A stretch of DNA of 64,000 nt, taken from positions 1 to 64,000 of the forward strand of contig NZ_PJMC01000018.1 in assembly GCF_002892795.1 (NCBI RefSeq), given 5' to 3'. The DNA comes from Arthrobacter sp. AFG20. GTDB lineage: Bacteria; Actinomycetota; Actinomycetes; Actinomycetales; Micrococcaceae. The notes beneath the pieces are model-generated. The model had not been told where the DNA came from, searched no databases, and saw only the letters and a list, made by a program, of their open reading frames with translations. Positions 1-7,121 of this stretch are shown here, piece after piece (the first letter of the stretch is position 1; every line of letters begins with the position of its first letter). The translations under genes were made by a program, and so were the position numbers.

Positions 1-360
1 GGGTTTGAGTTCGGTGGTGGCGGTGTTGCGGAGCCAGGCGGCGCAGGCGCCGACCTCGAAGCGGGCGTTGGGGCCGTTGAGGGGTTTGCCCTGTTCGCGG
101 GAGAGCAGTTGGGCGAGTTCCTCAGCGGAGCGTTCGACGGCGTCGGCGGCCTTGAGCAGCGCGGCGGACCTTGCGTCGTGGCCCAGCGCAGCCCACGCCG
201 GCTGGGCGGCGACGGCCGCCGCCACCGCGGTCTCGAGGTCTTCAACGGTGTGAACCGGGGCCTCGCCGACAACGCCGCCGGTAGCGGGGTCAAAGATGGT
301 CCGGGTCTCCTGGCCGGGCGCTGCGGAGATGCTGGCAAGCAGTGAATCGTAAGTTTCCAT
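1..360 (-). CDS. Aldehyde dehydrogenase, N-terminal part (truncated by window edge)
   Basis: The reverse strand is open from an ATG at 358-360 to the window edge, giving the first 120 residues. GAGG lies about 9 nt before the start. The visible part (IFDPATGGVVG, then an AAQPAWAALG stretch and LLSREQGKPL) is the usual NAD(P)-dependent aldehyde dehydrogenase N-terminus; the catalytic Cys and Glu lie outside the window. It follows the MoaF-family gene on the same strand after a 43-nt gap. In this amine-utilisation island it probably oxidises the aldehyde released by the amine oxidase, which is an inference from context. The exact substrate cannot be read from this fragment. Confidence 0.85.
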   Translation of the reverse strand, partial: METYDSLLASISAAPGQETRTIFDPATGGVVGEAPVHTVEDLETAVAAAVAAQPAWAALGHDARSAALLKAADAVERSAEELAQLLSREQGKPLNGPNARFEVGACAAWLRNTATTELKP

Positions 361-403
361 TGGTGTTCCTCGTGGAGTGGCTGATTGGGTTGCCGATGGC
401 CGG

Positions 404-1201
404 TTAGTGCTTGTGGTTGTCCTGCGGGTATTCGGTGGTGTTCAGGACACTCAGGCGGGAGTTGAAAGGCAGGACCACCGGTTCGGCCGCGGGCTCGTCC
501 CAGCCGAACATCCGTCCGATGGAGCGCTGCTCGCGCAGGTCGATAAGCAAGACTGCCTCAACGGTCATGACTTTTTCGGCCCAGAAGAACAGGTAGAGGT
601 CCTGGCCGACGTCGAAGGTCAGGCAGCGGTCAGTGTCAGCCAGTCCTGCCTCGCCGCCGCGGAGGCAATGCCAGGTGAAGGTGCCGGCGTTGAGGTAGAT
701 GTGCTCGTAGGTTTCGACGTCGCTGTAGCGGTAGTAGATACGCTTGCCGACCAGTCCACCGGAGCGGGAATGCACGGCCGCAGCCCCGTCCACGTTTCCG
801 TGGCTGAAGCTGGTGCTACTGCGGATCTTGTCTCCTTCGGCGATGAAGGAGCTGATGGCAGTTGTGACGGCGCCGGTATTCCGGTCCAGGATGATGGTGA
901 CATTTTCAGCGTGGCGGCCTTCGCCCTTGACGAAGTCGATGATGAAAATCCCTGGGCGCGCTTCGATCGCCTTGTACCTGGCTGCACCCTGGTCCCCCTT
1001 GCCGTCGGAGGTCCATGTGAGGGAGTGTGCGTCGTGGAAGGTGTAGGTGGTTGTGCCGGCGCCGTCCTGGGGGAGGTGCAGTGCGGTGCCGGTCAGGGCC
1101 GCGGAGGCGGGCAGGGTTTGGTCTCCGAATCCGTCGAGCATGGTGGCCACGGAGGGCCATTCGTTTTCGGGAACGTAGTCCTGGATGTCTGTCGCAGTCA
1201 T
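404..1201 (-). CDS. MoaF-family protein (lipocalin-like, amine-associated)
   Basis: This 265-residue protein has the two-part MoaF layout. The N-terminal half carries a calycin-like TYTFHDAHSLTW strand region. The C-terminal half has the family signature: HIYLNAGTFTWHCLRG, GLADTDRC, LYLFFWAEK, then IDLREQRSIGRMFGWD. The start is an ATG with AAAGGAAAACC just upstream. Databases often call the family 'molybdenum cofactor biosynthesis protein F', but moaF was named in the Klebsiella monoamine regulon, and the neighbours here are an amine oxidase, a permease and an aldehyde dehydrogenase. A role in amine metabolism is therefore more likely than one in molybdopterin synthesis; the biochemical function is unknown. 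It is probably cotranscribed with the permease and dehydrogenase genes. Confidence 0.8.
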   Translation of the reverse strand: MTATDIQDYVPENEWPSVATMLDGFGDQTLPASAALTGTALHLPQDGAGTTTYTFHDAHSLTWTSDGKGDQGAARYKAIEARPGIFIIDFVKGEGRHAENVTIILDRNTGAVTTAISSFIAEGDKIRSSTSFSHGNVDGAAAVHSRSGGLVGKRIYYRYSDVETYEHIYLNAGTFTWHCLRGGEAGLADTDRCLTFDVGQDLYLFFWAEKVMTVEAVLLIDLREQRSIGRMFGWDEPAAEPVVLPFNSRLSVLNTTEYPQDNHKH

Positions 1202-1262
1202 GGTTTTCCTTTGGTTGGGATTGGTTCTTGCTGAACTGTTCGGTGCTTTGGGAGTTATGGCG

Positions 1263-2699
1263 TCAGACGATTTCGGAGGCGTAGTCGATTGACGGTTTCT
1301 GGGCTCCCCGGGCTATTCCTGCGATGAGGACGATGGGGATGCCGAGCAGGAGCCAGCGGGCAGCACCGCCGGCGCCGCCGAGCAGGGCGTCGTAGTTGTC
1401 CAGGGTCAGGTAGCCGATGATGTTGAACGAAATGAAGGACAGGACAGGTGCAATGACGGTTACCCAGAGGTTGTCCCGGACCTTCGCCCTGGCGAAGAAG
1501 ACAATGATCGCTGCAGACGTCAGGAGGAGGATGCTGATGAAGCCGGCGGTTCCGAGGGCGACGAACCATGCGAACACAGTGGTGATGGGATCGGCCCCGG
1601 AGATCAGGAAGACGCTGATGACGGCCAGGACCACAAGGCCGTTGACCAATCCGGCGAACCGCGGGGCGCCGCTCTTTGAGACTGATGCCAGCTTGGCGGG
1701 CAGCGTTCCGGCGCGTCCGAGGGCAAAGAGGTACCGGGCGAACATGTTGGCCAGGCCCAGCATCATGGCAATGAAGCTGGTCACGACGAGGATCTGCATG
1801 GAGACACTGAGCCAGGAGCCGGCGCTGCTCTGGGCGAGGTCGAAGATCATGCCGGCGGGGTTGCCTGCGGCTTCGGACTGGACCCGGTCGATGCCGATCG
1901 CTCCGCTGATTGCCCAAGTGGAGACCATGTAGAAGAAACCAACGAAGGCGATGACGAGATAGGCGGCGCGCGGAATCGTCTTGCGCGGGTTCACGGCTTC
2001 CTCCGCAAAAACGACTGTCGCTTCAAAGCTTGTGAAGCAGGCAAAGGCGAAAAGCAACGAGATCCCGAGCCCGGGTCCCACAATGTTGGCGCCGGTGAAC
2101 CCGTCGAAGGTGAAGATCCCGAACCCCTTTTGGGCGATCAGCGAAACGACAAGTGCCGTAACGACGAGCGTTTCGCCCAAGATCAGCACGCCCAAAACCT
2201 TCAGGCTTGCATCCACGCCCTTCATGGTCAGGGCGGTGGCCAGCGACAGCACGACGACGATCCAGAAGTATGGCGGTAGTCCAAGTCCTGTCAGGGTCGC
2301 GACGAGTTGCTGGGCGAAGACACCGAACTGGGACCAGAGCCCCACTTGGAGGCTGACATAGGTCAGGATCGCGATTCCTGCCCCGCCGGTGGCCCACTTC
2401 GTTCCCAGTCCCCTGGCGATGTAGGCGACAAATCCCCCCGCGTTGGTGATGCTTTGGCTCATCCGCAGATATCCCACGGAAAACAGGGCCACCAAAAGGG
2501 CCGCGATCACGTAGATCACGGGGGTTCCGGGGCCGCTGGCCGCGAACAGGACAGGGCTCGCGCCGACAACGGCCGCCATGGGCGCGGCGGCGGCGATCGC
2601 AAAGAAGGCAACTGCGACGACGCCCAGCTTATTCGGGCGCAGGCGGGCAGGGCTGGTGACCGTGTCCTGAGCGGGCATCTGTCCGGTTTGTTGATTCAT
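1263..2699 (-). CDS. APC-family amino acid/amine permease
   Basis: A 478-residue polytopic membrane protein, with about 12 hydrophobic segments. The N-terminal part has the APC hallmark: a first helix rich in small residues (VAFFAIAAAAPMAAVVG), then ITNAGGFVAYIARGLG. The ATG at 2699 is chosen because GAAAGAG lies at a suitable distance upstream; an in-frame extension to 2738 would encode that site. It lies upstream of the MoaF and aldehyde dehydrogenase genes on the same strand and divergent from a tetR gene. A consensus-like promoter and a palindromic operator lie 140-170 bp upstream. It most likely imports the amine or amino acid degraded by the cluster; the substrate is not identifiable from sequence. 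Confidence 0.88.
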   Translation of the reverse strand: MNQQTGQMPAQDTVTSPARLRPNKLGVVAVAFFAIAAAAPMAAVVGASPVLFAASGPGTPVIYVIAALLVALFSVGYLRMSQSITNAGGFVAYIARGLGTKWATGGAGIAILTYVSLQVGLWSQFGVFAQQLVATLTGLGLPPYFWIVVVLSLATALTMKGVDASLKVLGVLILGETLVVTALVVSLIAQKGFGIFTFDGFTGANIVGPGLGISLLFAFACFTSFEATVVFAEEAVNPRKTIPRAAYLVIAFVGFFYMVSTWAISGAIGIDRVQSEAAGNPAGMIFDLAQSSAGSWLSVSMQILVVTSFIAMMLGLANMFARYLFALGRAGTLPAKLASVSKSGAPRFAGLVNGLVVLAVISVFLISGADPITTVFAWFVALGTAGFISILLLTSAAIIVFFARAKVRDNLWVTVIAPVLSFISFNIIGYLTLDNYDALLGGAGGAARWLLLGIPIVLIAGIARGAQKPSIDYASEIV

Positions 2700-2841
2700 G
2701 ATGTGGCTCTTTCGCCAGGGCAAGGACTCACGAGTCATGCCTATGAGTAAGTGTGGGCACCGGTTGAAGGCGCACCCCCTCGTGCGCGTCTTCCGGAAAA
2801 AGCGAATGTGACGAGCGGAACGTGAGCCGCATCACCGCTCA

Positions 2842-2861
2842 AACTCTACAAGTGTTTAGTT
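2842..2861. promoter_or_regulatory. TetR-type operator 1 (AACTnnACAnnTGTnnAGTT)
   Basis: This 20-bp interrupted palindrome matches 16 of 20 positions of a second palindrome at 5257-5276, next to the other tetR paralogue. The shared form is AACTCTRCA-NN-TGYTTAGTT. It overlaps the -10 of the permease promoter. Binding by one or both TetR proteins is inferred. Confidence 0.6.
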
Positions 2862-2872
2862 CTGCGTGTCAA
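2843..2872 (-). promoter_or_regulatory. Promoter of the permease operon
   Basis: On the reverse strand TTGACA (2872-2867) and TAGAGT (2848-2843) are separated by 18 bp, with a TG just before the -10. Transcription would start near 2836 and leave a leader of about 137 nt before the permease. The palindromic operator at 2842-2861 covers the -10 and most of the spacer, which suits simple repression. Confidence 0.6.
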
Positions 2873-2900
2873 GGGTCTCAAGCAGGCGTGCGGGCGGGGC

Positions 2901-2906
2901 TAAAAT
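2901..2906 (+). promoter_or_regulatory. -10 element of leaderless tetR gene
   Basis: TAAAAT ends 7 nt before the ATG at 2913, so the expected transcription start falls on the start codon. No Shine-Dalgarno sequence is present. The second tetR gene has the same layout (TAGAAT at 5339-5344 before ATG 5351). Confidence 0.55.
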
Positions 2907-2912
2907 CGGCTT

Positions 2913-3521
2913 ATGAGCTTGGATTCCCAGCGTTTGCCCTACGGGGATGGCCGCGATGCACTGCTGGCGGCCGTCATTGATGTCGTTGCCAAGAAGGGCC
3001 TCCGGGGAGTCACATACCGGTCTGTTGCCGCCCGGGCAGGTGTGAATCACACGCTCATTACGCATCACTTCGGTTCGATCGAAGGTTTGCTCGCGGCCAC
3101 CCTTGAGTGGGCTGTGCAGCGGTCCATTGATGAAACCGGGCTTGCCCGCGTAGCGGATTTCGACGAGCAGTTCGCCGATGCTCTTCTGGCTTCCGTAGCC
3201 TCTGAGCCGGAATTGCAGCTGTTCCAGTTTGAAATGCTTCTTGAGGCGCGGCGGAAGCCGGAGCTCAAGGCCCTTCTGGACCGCCTCTATGACAACTACA
3301 TCTCAACGGTCGAAACGGCTCTCCGCCAGCGTTCCCTCGATACGGACGACGAACTTTCCCGGGCGGTTTTCGCCGCACTCGACGGACTGATGCTCCAGTT
3401 CCTTACGTTTGGAAATCCGGGGAAGATCAGGTCCGCCGTCGTCCAGGTCGGCAGGCTCCTTGAGCGTTCGGGCACAGCCGGCGACGTGAACGCCGCCGCC
3501 ATCTCCACGGCCGAGAAGTAA
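2913..3521 (+). CDS. TetR-family transcriptional regulator (paralogue 1)
   Basis: A 202-residue TetR-type repressor. The N-terminal helix-turn-helix is clear (about residues 15-60: DALLAAVIDVVAKKGLRG, VTYRSVAARAGV, then LITHHFGSIEGLL), followed by an all-helical ligand-binding domain. It is clearly paralogous to the protein at 5351-5935: both have KKGLRG/RKGLRG, ARAGVNHTL/EHAGVNNTL, HHFG and EWAVQRSI/EWSVQQSI. It is divergent from the permease operon and convergent with the amine oxidase gene. The transcript is probably leaderless. It likely represses the permease operon through the palindrome at 2842-2861 and responds to an amine or its breakdown product; the ligand is unknown. Confidence 0.88.
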   Translation: MSLDSQRLPYGDGRDALLAAVIDVVAKKGLRGVTYRSVAARAGVNHTLITHHFGSIEGLLAATLEWAVQRSIDETGLARVADFDEQFADALLASVASEPELQLFQFEMLLEARRKPELKALLDRLYDNYISTVETALRQRSLDTDDELSRAVFAALDGLMLQFLTFGNPGKIRSAVVQVGRLLERSGTAGDVNAAAISTAEK

Positions 3522-3536
3522 CGCCCGCCCTGGAAG

Positions 3537-4844
3537 TCAGGCGCTGCGCTCGTTCACAATGCTCCGGGCGGCTTCCAGGCCGCTTTCGATGGCGCCGTCG
3601 ATGAAGCCGCCCCATCCATTAGCAAAGTCAGAACCCGCGAACAGGAGGGCACCCTGCGGCTGCTGGAAACCGGGGAGGGACTCTGTCAGGAAGCCCGGCC
3701 GGTGCATGGGCCACGTTTCACCTGACAGCGGGTCGCTGGTCCAGTCGTGGCTGGCGACATCCAGTACATCAAGGTCCGGCGCGAGCAGGTCAAGAGCGGC
3801 CTGGACCTGCCGGGCATCGGTGGCATCAAGCCGGGCCGTGTTGGGTCCGAAGGCAACCAGGATAGTGTCTCCATCATGGTTGTATTCCGTCTGGACGAAG
3901 TTCAGTGGCCATTCGGCGGATCCGAGGGCAACGAAGGGCTTCACCTCGCCCCTGACGGTGATCCAGACCTTGATGCCCTTGGAAACCTGGCCTTCAGCGA
4001 CGCTCTTCCGGCTGGCCGCCGGAAGCGGGGGATCGAACGCCACCGCGCCCATGGCTCCGAGCGGAAGCGTGCAGATCACGTGCGCTGCGTGGAACTCTTC
4101 GCCGTCGCTGGTCATGACGGTGGCGTTGCAGTCCGCGTAGCGGACTGCCGAAACGGTTTTCTCGAGGCGCACGTCTGTTCCGGCGGCGATGCCGCTGATC
4201 AGCTTGCCGGTCCCTCCATCGATCTTGAAGGTGGCGCAGGCTTCGAAGTTGACCATCCAGTCTCCGTTGGTGAGCGCCACCCACCGCAGGGCCTGGGTGA
4301 GCGCAGCATCGGCGATCGGCCCGTTGAAGTTCAGCGTCCAGAATGATTCCAAGATGTCGCGGGAGTAATCCGTGAGCTGCAGTTCTGCGATCTTCTGCGG
4401 CAAGGAAACATGATCGATGCCCTTGACGTCAGGGTTGGTGAACGGGGCGAAGGGTTCGGGGAAGTACTCGCGCGATTGTTCCACGAGCCGGCGGTTAGGG
4501 GCATCGATCTCGTTCAGCAGCTGATCCGGGCTGCCCTCGTGCTGTGCGCCGCCTGCCCACCAGTAGGCACGTTCCGGGACCGGGCTCTGAACGGTGCCGA
4601 TGCCGTAGCGCTTCAGCTCCGCCCACACATAGGGCTGGGTCCAGTGGACCCAGGTGCCGCCCATTTCCAACGGGCGGCCAAGCCGCTCATCCAGCCAGGT
4701 GCGGCCGCCGATTCGGTCGCGGGCTTCGAGAACGATTACGGACAATCCGGCCTGGCGTAGTTCACGGGCCGCGGTGAGGCCGGCAAAGCCGGCTCCGATG
4801 ATGACGACGTCGGCCTGCTGGGTTTGGGGGAGGGTGTTATTCAC
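3537..4844 (-). CDS. Flavin-dependent amine oxidase (monoamine/putrescine oxidase type)
   Basis: A 435-residue FAD amine oxidase. The Rossmann motif VVIIGAGFAGLTAARELR is near the N-terminus, followed by EARDRIGGRTW; the C-terminal FAD site is LLFAGSDFANGWGGFIDGA. It would oxidise an amine to an aldehyde with release of ammonia and peroxide. The GTG at 4844 (AAGG upstream) is preferred; a TTG at 4895, overlapping the cupin stop, would add 17 residues. Where mammalian MAO has the FAD-linking Cys (SGGCY), this protein reads SGETW, so the FAD is probably bound non-covalently, as in bacterial putrescine oxidases. It lies downstream of the cupin gene on the same strand and is probably cotranscribed with it. 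Confidence 0.9.
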   Translation of the reverse strand: MNNTLPQTQQADVVIIGAGFAGLTAARELRQAGLSVIVLEARDRIGGRTWLDERLGRPLEMGGTWVHWTQPYVWAELKRYGIGTVQSPVPERAYWWAGGAQHEGSPDQLLNEIDAPNRRLVEQSREYFPEPFAPFTNPDVKGIDHVSLPQKIAELQLTDYSRDILESFWTLNFNGPIADAALTQALRWVALTNGDWMVNFEACATFKIDGGTGKLISGIAAGTDVRLEKTVSAVRYADCNATVMTSDGEEFHAAHVICTLPLGAMGAVAFDPPLPAASRKSVAEGQVSKGIKVWITVRGEVKPFVALGSAEWPLNFVQTEYNHDGDTILVAFGPNTARLDATDARQVQAALDLLAPDLDVLDVASHDWTSDPLSGETWPMHRPGFLTESLPGFQQPQGALLFAGSDFANGWGGFIDGAIESGLEAARSIVNERSA

Positions 4845-4881
4845 GATGGAGCCTTCTGTTTTTAGAAATTCCGGGTGCTGA

Positions 4882-5235
4882 TCAGGAGTAGACAAAGAAC
4901 TCCGTGGTGTCCTCGACGACGGTCCACCGGGTTTGGGCTCCCTTGTTGAACGAAGCCGCTGAACCTGCCTTCAGATCGAAGCTCTCGCCCCCGTCGACCT
5001 CAATGTGCAGGTGGCCTTCGATGATGTGGATGTTCTCGTCCGCCTCGATGAGCAGATCGAACGGCTCGGGGGCCTCTTCAGTGGTGACGTGCCAGAAACC
5101 GGCGGACAGCGCAGGGCGATTTCCGTCTCCGGGGCGTCGCACCCACTGGACCTGGCCGAGGATGAAAGGCTCGTACTTCTGCGGATCGAAGGTGTCGTGG
5201 ACGGTGAATTCGATGGCGTTTGTGGACGTGGACAT
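4882..5235 (-). CDS. Cupin-domain protein
   Basis: A 117-residue single-domain cupin of the small EutQ/DUF861-like type. The barrel strands are visible as PFDLLIEADENIHIIEGHLH followed by EVDGGESFDLKAGSAASF and TRWTVVEDTTEFFVY. The usual metal-binding histidines are only partly kept, so catalysis is uncertain. Such cupins often sit beside amine oxidases and glutamine-synthetase-like ligases in amine catabolic loci, where their role is unclear. The stop lies 37 bp upstream of the preferred amine oxidase start, which suggests coupling. The promoter region upstream contains two palindromic operators. Confidence 0.8.
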   Translation of the reverse strand: MSTSTNAIEFTVHDTFDPQKYEPFILGQVQWVRRPGDGNRPALSAGFWHVTTEEAPEPFDLLIEADENIHIIEGHLHIEVDGGESFDLKAGSAASFNKGAQTRWTVVEDTTEFFVYS

Positions 5236-5256
5236 TGGTTCCTCCGGGATTTGAAC

Positions 5257-5276
5257 AACTCTGCAGTTGCTTAGTT
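5257..5276. promoter_or_regulatory. TetR-type operator 2a (AACTnnGCAnnTGCnnAGTT)
   Basis: A 20-bp palindrome 22 bp upstream of the cupin start, with 16/20 identity to the operator at 2842-2861. It lies near the expected transcription start of the cupin-amine oxidase operon. Confidence 0.6.
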
Positions 5277-5292
5277 GTGTGTTGCATCACAG

Positions 5293-5308
5293 CTAAGCAT
5301 TTGCTTAG
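5293..5308. promoter_or_regulatory. TetR-type operator 2b (CTAAGCA-TT-TGCTTAG)
   Basis: A perfect 7+2+7 palindrome between the cupin gene and tetR paralogue 2. It has the same core as the other two operators (nnGCAnnTGCnn, TTAG). Its centre lies 34 bp from that of operator 2a, about three helical turns, so two repressor dimers could bind the same DNA face. Confidence 0.6.
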
Positions 5309-5338
5309 GTTTAAAGTCAATACCTTGCGGCCAGCGGC

Positions 5339-5344
5339 TAGAAT
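5339..5344 (+). promoter_or_regulatory. -10 element of the second leaderless tetR gene
   Basis: TAGAAT lies in the context GGCTAGAATCGG, 7 nt before the ATG at 5351. It mirrors GGCTAAAATCGG upstream of the first tetR gene. No ribosome binding site is seen. Confidence 0.5.
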
Positions 5345-5350
5345 CGGTGC

Positions 5351-5935
5351 ATGACCGGGCAGAAACAAAATGGCTACGGCACAGGGCGCGAAGCTCTGCT
5401 GGCCGCAACCGTGCATGTGGTGGCGCGCAAGGGACTGCGGGGCCTGACGTTCCGTGCTGTTGCCGAGCACGCCGGGGTCAACAACACTCTGGTGGTCCAT
5501 CACTTCGGCAAGCGGGACGCCCTCATTGAAGCCGCACTCGAATGGTCCGTGCAGCAGTCGATCGGGCTGTCACAGCTGGAGGCGCTCCCTGCGACCGAAG
5601 AGGAGTTCTGCCAGAGCATTCTGTCGCTGATTGAGGACAACCCCGATATCCAGATTTTCCAGTACGAAATGATCTTGGAATCCCGGCGGCGCCCCGAACT
5701 GGCGGAGCCTGTGCGCCATCTGTACGAGAGCTACATTGCAGCGCTCTCCGACGGCCTGGAGCGGATTGGCTTCGGCGGGCAGGAGGGCGCTGCCCAGGCC
5801 GCGTTCGCAGCGCTGGACGGGCTGGTCCTGCAGCTCCTGGCCGGAGTGAATCCCGAAGGCGTCGAGGCAGCCATCCGCTACCTCTGGGTCGCTTTGGGTG
5901 GGCGGATAACCACCCCGGTGGTCAACGCCAGCTGA
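5351..5935 (+). CDS. TetR-family transcriptional regulator (paralogue 2)
   Basis: A 194-residue TetR repressor with an N-terminal helix-turn-helix (residues about 14-57: REALLAATVHVVARKGLRG, LTFRAVAEHAGV, NTLVVHHFGKRDAL) and a helical C-terminal domain. It aligns along its whole length with the protein at 2913-3521, including the IQIFQYEMILESRRRPEL region (LQLFQFEMLLEARRKPEL in the other). It is divergent from the cupin-amine oxidase genes and lies 14 bp upstream of the amidohydrolase and glutamine-synthetase-like genes, so it heads their operon. Autoregulation and repression of the divergent genes through operators 2a and 2b are likely but inferred. Confidence 0.88.
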   Translation: MTGQKQNGYGTGREALLAATVHVVARKGLRGLTFRAVAEHAGVNNTLVVHHFGKRDALIEAALEWSVQQSIGLSQLEALPATEEEFCQSILSLIEDNPDIQIFQYEMILESRRRPELAEPVRHLYESYIAALSDGLERIGFGGQEGAAQAAFAALDGLVLQLLAGVNPEGVEAAIRYLWVALGGRITTPVVNAS

Positions 5936-5949
5936 ATTGGAGGCAGTCC

Positions 5950-7104
5950 ATGACTGACACCAGCAAGCGCGTAACCGACCTGCCCCTGATCGATCACCAC
6001 TGCCACGGTGTAGTCGACACAGAACTGAGCGAGGACGGGTTCAGGAGTCTGGCCACCGAATCCGACTGGCCGGGACCGGCGGGCACGGACAGCCTTGATT
6101 CGCCCTTCGGGCTGGCGGTACGGCGCTTCTGCGCGCCCGTCCTCGGGCTCGAACCCCTTGCGCCATTGGATGAATACCTGGCGCGGCGCAGGAGCATCGG
6201 CGCCGCCGAAACAAACAGGCTGCTGCTTCGCAGCACCGGAACATCCGAGTACCTCGTTGACACGGGCATCCGGGATGCACGGCTTCTTGACCCCGCCGAC
6301 ATGGCAGCGCGTGCTGAAGCCCGTACCAGCGAGATCGTCCGCATCGAGAGGGTATTGGAGGACCTTGCTTGCGCATCCACAGCAGCCGGCTTCATTTCGG
6401 AGCTCCCGGCGACGCTGGCCGCCAGAAGCCGCGAGGCTGTGGGGCTGAAATCCATCATCGCCTACCGACATGGTTTCGACATTCCCGTTGAACGGCCGTC
6501 CGGGCGGGAAGTGCTCCAAGCCGCCGACGAATGGTTCCGTACTGCGGAGGGAACGGGGACCTTCAGAGTGACGGACCCGGTCCTGCTGAGGTTCGGGCTT
6601 TGGTGCGGGATCGACGCAGGCCTTCCCATTCAGCTCCACACGGGATACGGCGACGGAGACATTGAGCTGTTCCGGGCTGATCCATCCAGGCTCAGCCCGC
6701 TCTTCCACGCCACCAGAACACTGGGTGTCGATTTCATGCTGCTGCATTGCTACCCGTTTATCAGGGAAGCCGGAATCCTGGCCCAGGTCTTCCCGCACGT
6801 CTACCTGGACGTGGGTCTGGTTTCGCATTACCTGGGTCCGAGTGCCGGCACCGCGATCCGCCAGGTGATGGAGATTGCACCGTTCAGCAAGGTTCTCTAC
6901 TCATCGGACTCGTATGGCCTTGCCGAGCACTACGCCGTCAGTGCGGCCATCTGGCGAACGGAGTTCGCGGCCCTGATGGACGAATGGACTGCCTCGGGCT
7001 GGGCAACCCCCAAGGACGCCGAGAGAATTGCCACGATGGTTGCCTCAGAAAACGCGAAGCGCGTCTATAACTTGAACGCCGAATACTCAGTGCCGTTCGC
7101 CTGA
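5950..7104 (+). CDS. Amidohydrolase-family protein (FluG N-terminal domain-like)
   Basis: A 384-residue TIM-barrel metal hydrolase of the amidohydrolase-2 type. Visible ligands are H17 and H19 in LIDHHCHG, H230 in QLHTGYGD, H266 in LLHCYPF and D320 in YSSDSYG. GGAGG precedes the ATG. It lies directly upstream of a glutamine-synthetase-like gene. This pairing equals the two halves of the eukaryotic FluG/NodGS fusion, an amidohydrolase domain followed by a type I glutamine synthetase domain. A likely but unproven role is hydrolysis of a gamma-glutamyl amide or related amide in the amine pathway. Confidence 0.82.
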   Translation: MTDTSKRVTDLPLIDHHCHGVVDTELSEDGFRSLATESDWPGPAGTDSLDSPFGLAVRRFCAPVLGLEPLAPLDEYLARRRSIGAAETNRLLLRSTGTSEYLVDTGIRDARLLDPADMAARAEARTSEIVRIERVLEDLACASTAAGFISELPATLAARSREAVGLKSIIAYRHGFDIPVERPSGREVLQAADEWFRTAEGTGTFRVTDPVLLRFGLWCGIDAGLPIQLHTGYGDGDIELFRADPSRLSPLFHATRTLGVDFMLLHCYPFIREAGILAQVFPHVYLDVGLVSHYLGPSAGTAIRQVMEIAPFSKVLYSSDSYGLAEHYAVSAAIWRTEFAALMDEWTASGWATPKDAERIATMVASENAKRVYNLNAEYSVPFA

Positions 7105-7121
7105 ACAACGAAAGGAAGGCT

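Noticed and set aside
404..1201. Molybdenum cofactor biosynthesis gene
   Set aside because: There are no molybdopterin genes or molybdoenzymes in the window, and the context is amine catabolism.
377..1234. A forward open frame of 285 codons opposite the MoaF gene
   Set aside because: The reverse strand encodes a recognisable MoaF family protein with a ribosome binding site; the forward frame has neither.
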